A stretch of 64,000 nt of DNA from Porphyromonas levii DSM 23370 (GCF_000379925.1 NZ_KB904239.1:20797-84796), one strand, 5' to 3'; shown: positions 47,474 to 56,877, counted from the first letter of the stretch. The notes: generated by a model not told the origin, from the sequence alone. Numbers and translations: made by a program.

Positions 47474-47567
47474 GGCAGAGATAAAGTACTTCCTCTATGC
47501 TATAGCTATGAGGTGGTATTCCTAGGGATATGGATAGACACAGGTATATTAGAAGGAGTTTGACCCC

Positions 47568-49598
47568 ATGACTTATCTTAAATTTGATAGAGCGAGTCTG
47601 ACGAATCTTGATGAATCGCTTCAGAAAGAGATCCTACGAGCGAATAGCAAGGGAGGGTACTCTTGCTCGACGATATTAGGATGCAATACTAGGAAGTACC
47701 ATGGTATGCTGGTCGTGCCTTCATCTATGCAATTGGCTGAGCGATGGGTGCTTTTGTCTTCTATGGATGAGACCGTTATTCAGCATGGTGCGGAGTTTAA
47801 CTTGGCTGTCCATAAGTATTCGGACGGAACTTTTAGCCCCAATGGTCATAAGTATGTGCGTGAGTTCGATGTAGAGCGTGCGACTACTATTGTATATAGG
47901 GTAGGTGGTGTAGTGCTAGAGAAAAAACTGTTGCTTTCTAGTACGAGCAATAGCCTGATTATCCGATACAAGCTTTTGGATGCTCATTCTCGTACTATAT
48001 TGCGATTCAAGCCACTTCTTGCTTTTAGAAAGACAAAAGAGTTGACCTACGAGAATAATCAGGTCGATTGGTCCTATAAGGAGGAGGGGAATGGTATTTC
48101 TATGTGTCTCTATGCTGGGGCGCCAAGGTTGTTTATGCAATTTTCAAAGCCTGTCACCTATACTCATGCCCCACACTGGAATAAAAACCTATATTATGAT
48201 AAGGAGGCTGAAAGAGAGCATAATTGTATAGAGGATCTGCCTGTGCCAGGAGTATTTGAGTGCGAGATAAAGAGAGGGGAGGAAGTCTATTGCTCTGTTT
48301 CTGATACAGTGATATCACCCAGCGACATTCAGTTGCATTTTGAGGATGGTGAGTCTCGTATTATCCCAAGAGATAGTTTCGTTAATTGCCTTAAGGGGGC
48401 TGTTGGTCAATATTACTTTACTCCAGTGGAGGGCAAAAGCTATCTTCAAGCTGGCTTCCCATGGTTCAATATTCGCCATCGAGACCAAATGATTGGTCTT
48501 ACGGCTGCAAGTTTTGGCATAGATAAGCCAGAGCGATACAAGGCTGTTATGGATACAGCATTGGCAGCTATATGGAGGTATTATGACGAAGGAGTAGAGG
48601 ATGAAATTATTACAGGGTTAGACCAGCCAGATGCTCTGCTTTGGCTTATTAACTGTATCCAAGATTACTCTAGATGGGTTGGGATTGAGCGGACGCGGCA
48701 GGAGTATGGTGACACCATTAAGAAAGCAATCCATATTATTCGCTCAGGGAAAGTCGCTCAGATGCGTGTGATGGAGAATGGTTTGCTCTACGCTATCCCA
48801 GAACGAATGGATAAGCCCCTTACATGGATGGATGCTACGATTGACGGATATCCAGTAGTCGACAGGCAGGGATATATTGTGGAGTTCAATGCTTTGTGGT
48901 ATAATGCTCTTTGCTTTAATAGAGATTTATTCGAGATAAAGGATTTACAAGAAAACGACTTTATTGAGAGGGTCTCAGAGAGCTTTATTAGGGTGTTTGT
49001 CAATGAACATGACTACCTCTTTGACTATGTAGCAGAGGGTAGAGAGAAAGATTGGAGTGTGCGACCAAATCAGATTTTGGCTGCCGGTCTTTCTTACTCT
49101 CCGCTATCGAGAAGGCTTCAGAGAAGTATCTTGGATATCGTGACCAAAGAGCTATTGACGCCTAAGGGTCTACGTTCGTTATCGCCAATTAGCGGGTTTT
49201 ACAGAGGCTATTGTGGTGGCAGCAATAATGAAAGAGCCTATGCATATTTGCAAGGTGGAGTATGGAGTTGGTTAGTGTATTACTATATGAGTGCCTACCT
49301 TAAGCTTTTTAGGAGGGTAGGGGTCTCCTTTGTGGATAGAATTTTGATTCCTTTTGAGGACGAGATGAAACGCCATGGTATCAGTAATATTTCAGAGGTA
49401 TACGATGGGACACCACCTTATGTAGGAAGAAGCGCTATCTCATTTATGCTGAGTGTAACTGCCTTGTTACGTATCAAAAATAGGCTAGATGAGTTTAAGG
49501 AATCAGAGTCAGATGATATTTTTGACCTGCGTTTGAGCCTTACATCGCACCATAAAAGTTCGCCTGATGCTGGTCTTGAGACATCGGGAAGAGAATAG
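47568..49598 (+). CDS. Glycogen debranching enzyme (amylo-alpha-1,6-glucosidase)
   Basis: The 676-residue protein belongs to the archaeal/bacterial GDE family (GDE_N plus GDE_C, GH133). The N-terminal beta domain starts with SKGGYSCSTILGCNTRKYHGMLV; the C-terminal helical barrel contains AGFPWFNIRHRDQMIGL and the catalytic-region PLTWMDATID. It hydrolyses alpha-1,6 branches of glycogen. It is followed within 34 bp by a GT4 enzyme and then a GH57 enzyme, giving a coherent glycogen synthesis and breakdown cluster. Confidence 0.92.
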   Translation: MTYLKFDRASLTNLDESLQKEILRANSKGGYSCSTILGCNTRKYHGMLVVPSSMQLAERWVLLSSMDETVIQHGAEFNLAVHKYSDGTFSPNGHKYVREFDVERATTIVYRVGGVVLEKKLLLSSTSNSLIIRYKLLDAHSRTILRFKPLLAFRKTKELTYENNQVDWSYKEEGNGISMCLYAGAPRLFMQFSKPVTYTHAPHWNKNLYYDKEAEREHNCIEDLPVPGVFECEIKRGEEVYCSVSDTVISPSDIQLHFEDGESRIIPRDSFVNCLKGAVGQYYFTPVEGKSYLQAGFPWFNIRHRDQMIGLTAASFGIDKPERYKAVMDTALAAIWRYYDEGVEDEIITGLDQPDALLWLINCIQDYSRWVGIERTRQEYGDTIKKAIHIIRSGKVAQMRVMENGLLYAIPERMDKPLTWMDATIDGYPVVDRQGYIVEFNALWYNALCFNRDLFEIKDLQENDFIERVSESFIRVFVNEHDYLFDYVAEGREKDWSVRPNQILAAGLSYSPLSRRLQRSILDIVTKELLTPKGLRSLSPISGFYRGYCGGSNNERAYAYLQGGVWSWLVYYYMSAYLKLFRRVGVSFVDRILIPFEDEMKRHGISNISEVYDGTPPYVGRSAISFMLSVTALLRIKNRLDEFKESESDDIFDLRLSLTSHHKSSPDAGLETSGRE

Positions 49599-49632
49599 GG
49601 AGGAATAATAGTAGGCAGATAGAGCAGAAGAT

Positions 49633-50898
49633 ATGAAGGCACTAATGTTTGGATGGGAGTTCCCTCCACATATCCTAGGAGGACTAGGTACAGCCAGTTA
49701 CGGTCTTACTAAAGGTCTTTGTAAGCAAGAGGATATGGAGGTTACCTTTGTGATGCCGAAACCGTGGGGAGACGAAGACAAGTCTTTTACGCGGATTATA
49801 GGTATGTCACAGGTTCCTGTGGTGTATCGTAATGTAGAATATGAGCGTGTAAGAGAGATGATAGGGCATCTAATGGAGCCCGAAATGTACTTCCATTTGC
49901 GTAATCATATTTACGCCGATTTTAGTTATCTTCGCACAGACGAACTTGGATGTATCGAATTCTCTGGAAAGTATCCAGATAATCTTTACGAAGAAATTAA
50001 TAACTACTCTATTGCCGCAGGGGTTATTGCGCGTGCTGAGCACTTTGATATTATACATGCCCATGATTGGTTAACCTACTCGGCTGGTATTCATGCGAAG
50101 CAGGTATCGGGTAGACCGCTTGTTGTACACGTGCATGCTACGGACTTTGACCGCAGTCGAGGGAATGTCAATCCTCAGGTGTATAGTATGGAGAAGAATG
50201 GTTTTGACCATGCCGATCATATCATGTGCGTAAGCGAAGCTACTCGGAGGATTGTGATAGAAAAGTATCATCAAGATCCAAGTAAGGTAACAGCTGTGCA
50301 CAATGCTGTGACGCCATTGGAGCCATCTATTCTTGCTATCCCCGACAAACGGGGCGTGAAGGATAAGATAATCACATTCTTGGGTCGAATCACCATGCAA
50401 AAAGGTCCTGAGTTCTTTGTAGAAGCTGCATATAAAGTTTTGCAGAAGACAGATAATGTACGCTTTATCATGGCAGGAAGCGGTGATATGATGAATCAGA
50501 TGATTCGTCTTGCTGCTGAGAGAGGAATTAGCGATCGATTCCACTTTACTGGGTTTATGAAGGGGAATCAAGTGTATGAGATCTACAAGTCTAGCGATGT
50601 GTATGTGATGCCTTCCGTATCAGAACCTTTTGGTATCTCTCCTTTAGAAGCAATGCAGTGTGGTGTACCTTGCATACTTTCGAAGCAATCTGGCTGTGCG
50701 GAAATTCTCGACTACGCTATCAAGGTGGATTATTGGGATGTAGATGCACTTGCCGATGCTATGTATGCGTTGGTGACTTACCCTGCTATGCATAGCTTCC
50801 TATCTGAGGAAGGTCTTAAGGAGGTTAGTAATATCAAGTGGGAGGATGTAGGTATCAAGATAAGAGGTATTTACAATCGACTACTCTCTCGCATGTAA
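49633..50898 (+). CDS. GT4-type glycosyltransferase, probable glycogen synthase
   Basis: The 421-residue protein has the GT-B fold: N-terminal WEFPPHILGGLGTASYGLTKGL with the Gly-rich loop, HAHDWLTYSAGIHAK, and the C-terminal donor domain with FLGRITMQKGPEFFVEAA and the E-x7-E motif in SVSEPFGISPLEAM. It resembles ADP/UDP-glucose-dependent glycogen synthases of the GT4/GT5 group. Context next to a debranching enzyme and GH57 enzyme supports glycogen elongation; the donor sugar cannot be read from the sequence. Confidence 0.85.
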   Translation: MKALMFGWEFPPHILGGLGTASYGLTKGLCKQEDMEVTFVMPKPWGDEDKSFTRIIGMSQVPVVYRNVEYERVREMIGHLMEPEMYFHLRNHIYADFSYLRTDELGCIEFSGKYPDNLYEEINNYSIAAGVIARAEHFDIIHAHDWLTYSAGIHAKQVSGRPLVVHVHATDFDRSRGNVNPQVYSMEKNGFDHADHIMCVSEATRRIVIEKYHQDPSKVTAVHNAVTPLEPSILAIPDKRGVKDKIITFLGRITMQKGPEFFVEAAYKVLQKTDNVRFIMAGSGDMMNQMIRLAAERGISDRFHFTGFMKGNQVYEIYKSSDVYVMPSVSEPFGISPLEAMQCGVPCILSKQSGCAEILDYAIKVDYWDVDALADAMYALVTYPAMHSFLSEEGLKEVSNIKWEDVGIKIRGIYNRLLSRM

Positions 50899-50929
50899 CC
50901 AGAAAAGAAAACTGAAGAAGTTACAATAT

Positions 50930-52213
50930 ATGAAAAAGAAAGTTTGTTTTATCTTTCAGCTCCATCAACCCTTTAGGCTTAAGCGTTATCGATTCTTTGA
51001 TATTGGTAATGATCACTACTATTTCGATGATTTCCAAAACGAGGAGATTTTTCGTAAGGGGACCACAGAGTCATATATCCCAGCACTGAAGCTCTTCCTC
51101 GAACAGATTCGGGAGACTAACGGTGATTTTAAAGTCGCACTTGCAATCTCAGGACTCGCAATGGAGCAGATTGAGATGTACTCACCTGAACTTATAGATT
51201 TGCTTGTGGAGCTTGTCGGGACGGGTAGGGTAGAGCTTCTCGGTGAGACATACGCCCATAGTATCGCTTCGCTCTATTGGGAAAAGTCTGAGTTTAAGGC
51301 ACAGGTCAAGGAGCACTCTGATAAGCTCGAGAGTATGTTTGGAAGTCGTCCTAAAGTATTCCGCAATACTGATCTTATCTATGACGATAGTATTGCTGAC
51401 GAACTTGTAAAAATGGGCTTTGAAGGTGTAATAACAGAGGGTGCAAAACATATCTTGGGGTGGAAGAGTCCTAATCATGTGTATGCTAGTGGGGCTAATC
51501 CTGAACTAAAGCTACAGCTTCGTAATGCTAGATTTACGGATGATATTGCTAAAAACTTTACGCGTTACGACTGGTCTGAATATCCTCTTACTGCCGATAA
51601 ATATGCCAATTGGCTAGCTTCTACTCCTGAGGATGAAGAGGTGATTACTATTGATATGAGCCTTGATGTACTAGGTGTGGGGCAACCTAGCCAAAGTGGC
51701 ATCTTCGACTTCTTCAGAGCACTCCCTAGGTTTATTCTTGGAGCAGGACTAGAGTTTGCTACTCCGAGCGAGGTTATGGGTCAAAATAAGCCGCAGGATA
51801 AGTTGGTGATAGCTGAGCCTATTTCCTGGAGCGAAGAAGAGAAAAACACTCTTAGCTGGTTGGGTAATGTCCTCCAACATGAGGCTTTTCATAAGCTGGA
51901 ACAGTGGGCAGAACGTACACGAATGTCTCGTAATCGTAGGATTATTCAGGACTGGAGATGTCTGCAGAGCTCTGACCATTTTTTATATATGTCTACTCAA
52001 AATGGTGACGCTTGGCGATTTACCCCGTATGATAGTGCTTACAGTGCTTTTAGCAACTATATGAATGTTTTGAGTGACTTCCTTCTTCGGGTAGAAGAGG
52101 AGTATCCGAGCACAGTTGAAAATGAAGAGCTCAATGCACTCCTTACTACAATCCAAAACCAAGGGGATGAGATAGAAAAGCTGTACGAAGAGCTCGCTAG
52201 AGCGAAGAAATAA
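50930..52213 (+). CDS. GH57 family alpha-amylase-like enzyme
   Basis: The 427-residue protein shows GH57 conserved regions: FQLHQPF at the N-terminus, VELLGETYAHSIASLY, and PKVFRNTDLIYDDSIADELVKMGFEGVI. GH57 members include alpha-amylases, amylopullulanases and branching enzymes; this short form most resembles the intracellular alpha-amylase subgroup. The last 50 residues are a predicted coiled coil (IQNQGDEIEKLYEELARAKK). No signal peptide, so it would act on intracellular glycogen. It starts 31 bp after the GT4 gene. Confidence 0.88.
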   Translation: MKKKVCFIFQLHQPFRLKRYRFFDIGNDHYYFDDFQNEEIFRKGTTESYIPALKLFLEQIRETNGDFKVALAISGLAMEQIEMYSPELIDLLVELVGTGRVELLGETYAHSIASLYWEKSEFKAQVKEHSDKLESMFGSRPKVFRNTDLIYDDSIADELVKMGFEGVITEGAKHILGWKSPNHVYASGANPELKLQLRNARFTDDIAKNFTRYDWSEYPLTADKYANWLASTPEDEEVITIDMSLDVLGVGQPSQSGIFDFFRALPRFILGAGLEFATPSEVMGQNKPQDKLVIAEPISWSEEEKNTLSWLGNVLQHEAFHKLEQWAERTRMSRNRRIIQDWRCLQSSDHFLYMSTQNGDAWRFTPYDSAYSAFSNYMNVLSDFLLRVEEEYPSTVENEELNALLTTIQNQGDEIEKLYEELARAKK

Positions 52214-52283
52214 TAATAAGTAATAGAAAAGGAAGTTGAGAAATTGATTTCCAAGTAATTAACCCTATATAAGTTTTACTAAT

Positions 52284-53303
52284 ATGAAGCAAATTGATTG
52301 GTCAAACCTCGGTTTCGGATATTTCCCAACCGACTACAATGTTCGTTGTTACTACCGTGACGGCAAGTGGGGTCAACTAGAGGTGTCCTCTGAGAAGACG
52401 ATTAATATCCACATGGCTGCTACTTGTCTGCACTACGGACAGGAGGCATTTGAAGGGATGAAAGCGTTCCGTGGTAAAGATGGTCGTATCCGTCTATTCC
52501 GTGCTGATGAGAATGCAAAGCGTATGCGTCGTTCATGCGAGGGTATCATGATGGCACCAATGCCAGAGGAACTTTTCCTAGAGGCAATTGACCTTGTAGT
52601 GAAGAAGAATATTGATTTCGTTCCTCCTTATGAGAGTGGCGCTAGTCTGTATATTCGTCCTATCGTTATCGGTCTTGGCGAACAGGTAGGTGTTAAGCCA
52701 GCTTCTGAGTATCTATTCCTCGTATTTGTGACCCCAGTAGGTCCTTACTTTAAGGAAGGCTTCAAGCCTACTCCTATGGCTATTATGCGTGGTTATGACC
52801 GTGCAGCACCTCTCGGAACTGGTACTATCAAGGTCGGTGGTAACTATGCAGCCAGTCTAAAGAGCGGTGTAATCGCTCATGAAAAGGGCTATTCAGCCGT
52901 TCTTTACCTAGATGCTAAGGAGAAAAAGTATATCGATGAGTGCGGTCCTGCGAATTTCTTTGGCATCAAGGGAAATAGTTACATTACTCCAGAGAGTACT
53001 TCAATTCTGCCATCCATTACAAATATGAGTCTTATCCAGATTGCACAGGATCTTGGTATGACTGTTGAGCGTAGGCATGTACCTGTTGAAGAGCTTGCAG
53101 AGTTTGATGAGGCTGGTGCATGTGGTACTGCTGCTGTAATCTCTCCAATTGCTCATATCGATGACCTCGACAATGGGAAGGAGTATGTATATTCTAAAGA
53201 TGGTCAGGCTGGTCCAAAGAGCACACAGCTATACAATACACTTCGTGGTATCCAGTATGGTGATCTTGAGGATAAGCATGGCTGGATTACTTTTGTAGAG
53301 TAA
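52284..53303 (+). CDS. ilvE: Branched-chain amino acid aminotransferase
   Basis: IlvE performs the final transamination in leucine, isoleucine and valine synthesis or the first in their breakdown. The 339-residue fold-type IV PLP enzyme has LHYGQEAFEGMKAFRGKDGRIRLFR, GTIKVGGNYAASLKSGVIAHEKGY and DECGPANFFGIKG, all typical of the larger BCAT subtype. It is 70 bp after the GH57 gene without a visible terminator between, so read-through is possible. A terminator follows at 53337. Confidence 0.92.
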   Translation: MKQIDWSNLGFGYFPTDYNVRCYYRDGKWGQLEVSSEKTINIHMAATCLHYGQEAFEGMKAFRGKDGRIRLFRADENAKRMRRSCEGIMMAPMPEELFLEAIDLVVKKNIDFVPPYESGASLYIRPIVIGLGEQVGVKPASEYLFLVFVTPVGPYFKEGFKPTPMAIMRGYDRAAPLGTGTIKVGGNYAASLKSGVIAHEKGYSAVLYLDAKEKKYIDECGPANFFGIKGNSYITPESTSILPSITNMSLIQIAQDLGMTVERRHVPVEELAEFDEAGACGTAAVISPIAHIDDLDNGKEYVYSKDGQAGPKSTQLYNTLRGIQYGDLEDKHGWITFVE

Positions 53304-53336
53304 TATTTGAGCTTTTTGATTATTATGAGAAGGTGC

Positions 53337-53379
53337 TACGTGGATGTGTTGTCCATATAGCACCTTTTCGTTGAATCAT
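53337..53379 (+). terminator. Terminator after ilvE
   Basis: A stem of about 17 bp (53337-53354 against 53362-53379, with wobble pairs and one mismatch) has a short loop and a TTTTC 3' side. Confidence 0.75.
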
Positions 53380-53406
53380 AGCCGCAATCAATGTTTGATA
53401 ATCAAA

Positions 53407-53449
53407 ACAACTGCAACCATAAGGCGTAGTGCTCATCGGTTGCAGTTGT
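53407..53449 (-). terminator. Terminator after purB (minus strand)
   Basis: A 12-bp stem (acaactgcaacc 53407-53418 against ggttgcagttgt 53438-53449) is followed on the minus strand by TTTTGATT. It ends the convergent patB-purB transcript. Confidence 0.75.
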
Positions 53450-53492
53450 TATACTAAGTAAATCTCCAAGTGGGTAGAGGGATAATGTAGCT

Positions 53493-54842
53493 TTATTTGG
53501 AATAAACCCCTGTATAGTTTCTTGGGGTAATCTGCTTCATCTCCACCTTTAGTTCGTTTGAAATATCAAGTCCATCGATGAAGGCATTGAGCTTTTCGCG
53601 AGTAAGAACCTCATTACTACGAGTAAGGCCCTTTAGTGCTTCATAAGGGTTGGGATACCCTTCGCGCCTGAGGATTGTTTGGAGTGCCTCCGCTACTACT
53701 GGAAGCGCCTTATCTAGATCCGAAAGGATACTTTCCTCGTGAAGGAGCAACTTGCCGAGACCTTTCTTCAAACTGTTAAGCGCTATCATCATGTGGGCTA
53801 TAGGCATTCCCATATTTCTCAGCACAGTACTATCAGTGAGGTCGCGCTGTAGACGTGAGATAGGTAACTTATGCCCTAAGTGCTCTAAATATGCAATCGC
53901 AATCCCAAGATTTCCCTCTGCATTCTCAAAGTCAATAGGATTCACTTTGTGAGGCATGGCAGAAGACCCTACCTCTCCAGCCTTAATCTTCTGCTTGAAG
54001 TACTCAGAAGAAACATAACTCCAGATATCACGAGAAAAGTCTATCAGTATCACGGAAATACGCTTAATAGCATCGAAAAGGGCAGCGAGATTATCGTAGT
54101 TAGAAATCTGTGTGGTGTATAACTCTAGTTCAAGCCCTAGGTGTTCCTCTGCGAAGTTCTCTGCAAAGGTGCGCCAATCGATGTTTGGGTAAGCGATATG
54201 ATGAGCATTCATATTGCCTGTAGCACCACCGAACTTGACACTCTGAGGAACCATCTTAAATAGCTTGACCTGCTCCTTAAGTCGATATACAAAGACATAC
54301 AGCTCTTTGCCTAATGTAGTAGGAGAAGCTGGCTGCCCATGCGTGCGAGCCAACATCGGAATATCTCTCCATTCCTCTGCCTTCGCTTCTATTTCGTTTA
54401 TTATTTCCTCTAGAGCAGGAAGCCAGACCTCCTCAAGTGCATCGTGGAGCATGAGTGGCTGGGCTGTATTGTTAATATCTTGTGAAGTTAATCCGAAATG
54501 CACAAACTCAAGGACTTTTGTATACTTGTCATGATCAAGACGCTCTTTGATAAAGTACTCAATTGCCTTGACATCATGATTTGTAACTCCTTCTATTTCC
54601 TTTACTCGCTGTCCGTCTTCCTCCGAAAAGTTCTCGTAAAGACCTTTGAGTTCGCGCTGTATTTCTTCATTTTGGAGCAGTGATAGACGATCAGGAAGTT
54701 CCTCAGACAGAGCCAATAGATATTCAACTTCTACCATAACACGGTACTTCATTAGTGCATACTCCGAAAAGTAGTTCTCTAGGGTTGTTATTTGTCTCCT
54801 GTATCGACCATCAATTGGGGAAATAGCTTTTAACGTATTCAT
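53493..54842 (-). CDS. purB: Adenylosuccinate lyase
   Basis: PurB acts twice in purine synthesis, splitting SAICAR and adenylosuccinate to release fumarate. The 449-residue protein is of the longer E. coli-like type: SPIDGRYRRQ at the start, FVHFGLTSQDINNTA, ARTHGQPASPTTLGKE and the signature GSSAMPHKVNPIDFENAEGN. It begins 16 bp after the patB-like gene. Confidence 0.95.
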   Translation of the reverse strand: MNTLKAISPIDGRYRRQITTLENYFSEYALMKYRVMVEVEYLLALSEELPDRLSLLQNEEIQRELKGLYENFSEEDGQRVKEIEGVTNHDVKAIEYFIKERLDHDKYTKVLEFVHFGLTSQDINNTAQPLMLHDALEEVWLPALEEIINEIEAKAEEWRDIPMLARTHGQPASPTTLGKELYVFVYRLKEQVKLFKMVPQSVKFGGATGNMNAHHIAYPNIDWRTFAENFAEEHLGLELELYTTQISNYDNLAALFDAIKRISVILIDFSRDIWSYVSSEYFKQKIKAGEVGSSAMPHKVNPIDFENAEGNLGIAIAYLEHLGHKLPISRLQRDLTDSTVLRNMGMPIAHMMIALNSLKKGLGKLLLHEESILSDLDKALPVVAEALQTILRREGYPNPYEALKGLTRSNEVLTREKLNAFIDGLDISNELKVEMKQITPRNYTGVYSK

Positions 54843-54858
54843 TTATGTATATTTTCGT

Positions 54859-56034
54859 TTACAGATTATTTACAGCTTTTTCTAAGCGGCGCAATGCTTC
54901 CTCAATTACAGTACGAGGACTTCCTACATTTAGGCGCATAAAGTAATCCCCTCCAGTGCCAAACATTTTGCCGTTATTGAGAAAGAGACCTGCTTTACGA
55001 ATAAAAAAGTCATTGAGTTTCTCTGTCGATTCAAAGCTAAGAGCACGGCAATCTAGGAAAATGAGAAATGAAGCCTCAGGATCAATCATTTTAATACTAG
55101 GGATATGCTCATGAAGATACTGACGCACATAGTCTATATTTCCTCGTACATACTCTAAACATTGTTCGCTCCACTCATCCCCCTCTTGATACGCTGCGGC
55201 AATTGCATCGAATGTATAACAGGAGGCAAGTGCGAGACCGTTAGCCCGCATGTAGTGAAAGATTTTTTCCCTTAGCTTAGTATTTTTGATATAAAAATGA
55301 GATCCAATAACTCCTGGCATATTGAATGCCTTGGATGGAGCCATTAGCGTAATTCCGACTTCAGCTGCTTCTGCAGAGGCACTAGGAAATGGTATATGGC
55401 GGAGGGGCTTGAAGGTGAGGTCAGCATGTATTTCATCACTGATTACCAAAGTGTCTGTTGCTTTTGCAATTTGGGCAATACGTTGGAGCTCTTCTTTGCG
55501 CCATACTCGCCCACCTGGGTTATGTGGGTGACTAATTAGGGATATCTTCGCCTCTTTCATCTTAATCTCCAATAACGCCCAGTCTATCTCCTGCCTGCCA
55601 TCGATAAGAAGAAGAGGAGCCTCTAACAACCTTCGACCGCTTGTATTGATCACACTTGAGAAGGGATAATAGAAAGGTGGGGTAATAAGAACGCTATCCC
55701 CTTTCTCCGTAAGACACTCTATTAACTTATAAATTCCTGAAACAACACCTGGAGTATGCTCTAGCTCTTCCCTGAGCGGACGGAAACCATAATGCCTCTC
55801 AAACCATCCTTGTATAGCCTCATAGTATGAGCTAGGAGCTACTGTATAGCCCAACACAGGATGTTCCAAACGTTTACGGATAGCTTCCAATACGAAAGGA
55901 GGTGTGGCAAAATCCATGTCTGCTACCCATAGAGGTAATATTTCCTCGTAATCACTGTCGAAAGAACCATACCCATCGTACTTTGTACAATCGGTATGTT
56001 TTCGATCTAGTATTTCATTAAAATCGTATTTCAT
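54859..56034 (-). CDS. MalY/PatB-type PLP-dependent aminotransferase or cystathionine beta-lyase
   Basis: The 391-residue fold-type I PLP enzyme begins KYDFNEILDRKHTDCTKYDG, followed by LPLWVADMDFATPPFV, the hallmarks of the MalY/PatB group that cleave C-S bonds (cystathionine, cysteine, djenkolate). SHPHNPGGRVW, VISDEIHADLTF and the PLP-lysine motif APSKAFNMPG are present. In oral anaerobes such enzymes release hydrogen sulfide or methionine precursors. ATG 56034 is favoured over an upstream in-frame start at 56052. It forms an operon with purB. Confidence 0.9.
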   Translation of the reverse strand: MKYDFNEILDRKHTDCTKYDGYGSFDSDYEEILPLWVADMDFATPPFVLEAIRKRLEHPVLGYTVAPSSYYEAIQGWFERHYGFRPLREELEHTPGVVSGIYKLIECLTEKGDSVLITPPFYYPFSSVINTSGRRLLEAPLLLIDGRQEIDWALLEIKMKEAKISLISHPHNPGGRVWRKEELQRIAQIAKATDTLVISDEIHADLTFKPLRHIPFPSASAEAAEVGITLMAPSKAFNMPGVIGSHFYIKNTKLREKIFHYMRANGLALASCYTFDAIAAAYQEGDEWSEQCLEYVRGNIDYVRQYLHEHIPSIKMIDPEASFLIFLDCRALSFESTEKLNDFFIRKAGLFLNNGKMFGTGGDYFMRLNVGSPRTVIEEALRRLEKAVNNL

Positions 56035-56224
56035 CGATATGTAAATTAGCAAATTATAGACAATTCAAAATTTCTTCTCAAAGCTACTAATTATTTATCT
56101 TATACCCCTAAATTCTTCTCTATAGATTTCTTGTATCTACACCTGTATGGAGAGGTCATATTCTACTATAAAGAGAAATTGTGGATGTTTATCGAGAAGA
56201 ATAGTTCTTTTGATTGAGAAACAC

Positions 56225-56255
56225 TTGCGCGGATATATTTTTTTTGTTACCTTTG
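56225..56255 (+). promoter_or_regulatory. Promoter of the CAU tRNA gene
   Basis: TTG 56225-56227, 20 bp, TACCTTTG 56248-56255, about 40 bp before the tRNA. Confidence 0.7.
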
Positions 56256-56295
56256 CAAACACAAAAGTTAGACGATAGATCTAGTTTTTGATACT

Positions 56296-56369
56296 GGTCC
56301 TGTAGCTCAGTTGGTTAGAGCACCTGACTCATAATCAGGGAGTCCCTGGTTCAAGCCCAGGCCGGACCA
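56296..56369 (+). tRNA. tRNA with CAU anticodon (Met, or Ile2)
   Basis: A 74-nt cloverleaf: acceptor GGTCCTG with CCGGACC (one U-C mismatch), D-arm GCTC...GAGC, anticodon stem CCTGA/TCAGG with loop CTCATAA, variable loop, and T-arm CCTGG/CCAGG with loop TTCAAGC. The CCA end is not encoded. A CAU anticodon means elongator methionine or, if lysidine-modified by TilS, isoleucine-2. Confidence 0.92.
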
Positions 56370-56375
56370 CTAGAA

Positions 56376-56406
56376 TTTGGCGGTGTGGATATTTTTTGTA
56401 CCTTTG
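56376..56406 (+). promoter_or_regulatory. Promoter of tRNA-Ser
   Basis: TTTG 56376-56379, 19 bp, TACCTTTG 56399-56406, a perfect match to the Bacteroidota promoter, 27 bp before the tRNA. Confidence 0.8.
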
Positions 56407-56432
56407 CACCGAGAAAGAGAGAAGCAAAGCAA

Positions 56433-56517
56433 GGAGAGATGGCAGAGTGGTCGATTGCGGCGGTCTTGAAAACCGTTGAAGTGAGAGCTTCCGGGGGTTC
56501 GAATCCCTCTCTCTCCG
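56433..56517 (+). tRNA. tRNA-Ser (UGA)
   Basis: An 85-nt class II tRNA: acceptor GGAGAGA/TCTCTCC, anticodon loop CTTGAAA (anticodon TGA), long variable arm, T-loop TTCGAAT and discriminator G. CCA is not encoded. Confidence 0.95.
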
Positions 56518-56565
56518 CTTTAAGTACTCTGGCAGTACCGCTAGAGAGCACTACCGAAAAAGTAT

Positions 56566-56599
56566 AAGTATCGTAATTCCAACGAGTTACGATACTTTT
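56566..56599 (+). terminator. Terminator after tRNA-Ser
   Basis: aagtatcgtaa (56566-56576) pairs with ttacgatactt (56587-56597), followed by a T-rich tail (ttttgtttta). Confidence 0.85.
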
Positions 56600-56666
56600 G
56601 TTTTATAGACCTCTACCTCTTCAGAGTAGTTACAGAGATAGTCGAAACGCCCAAAATACTCTCCAA

Positions 56667-56860
56667 TGGCTACAATCTGGCTACACTTTTTTCTCGCAAA
56701 AAATAATTGTAGCCAAGAGTACGTAGAGAGTCTGTTTAGAGTACTTGTAGATTGCTGTAGTTCAAACAATTATGTGCAACTTTGTAGGCGAGTTGTAGAG
56801 AGTTATTAGCACCGTAAATGTGTAGCTTTTCCGGTCGCAAACTTTCTATGCTTGGCTACA
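56667..56860. other. Candidate att site and integrase arm sites of the conjugative element
   Basis: TGGCTACA occurs at 56667-56674, 56678-56685 and 56853-56860 and in reverse at 56708-56715, just before the integrase gene. Two of them flank, in inverted orientation, TTTTCTCGCAAAA (56689-56701). That fits TTTTC-N4-AAAA, the target I recall for the P. gingivalis element CTnPg1. The layout resembles a core site with integrase-binding repeats, so the element boundary may be near 56694. There is no gene in 56600-56877. Confidence 0.5.
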
Positions 56861-56877
56861 ATAAAAACAGACAATGT

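Noticed and set aside
56398..56407. GTACCTTTGC matches the CTnDOT-type attB core GTAnnTTTGC
   Set aside because: It is the -7 box of the tRNA-Ser promoter, and the tRNA lies between it and the integrase, so it is unlikely to be the element boundary.
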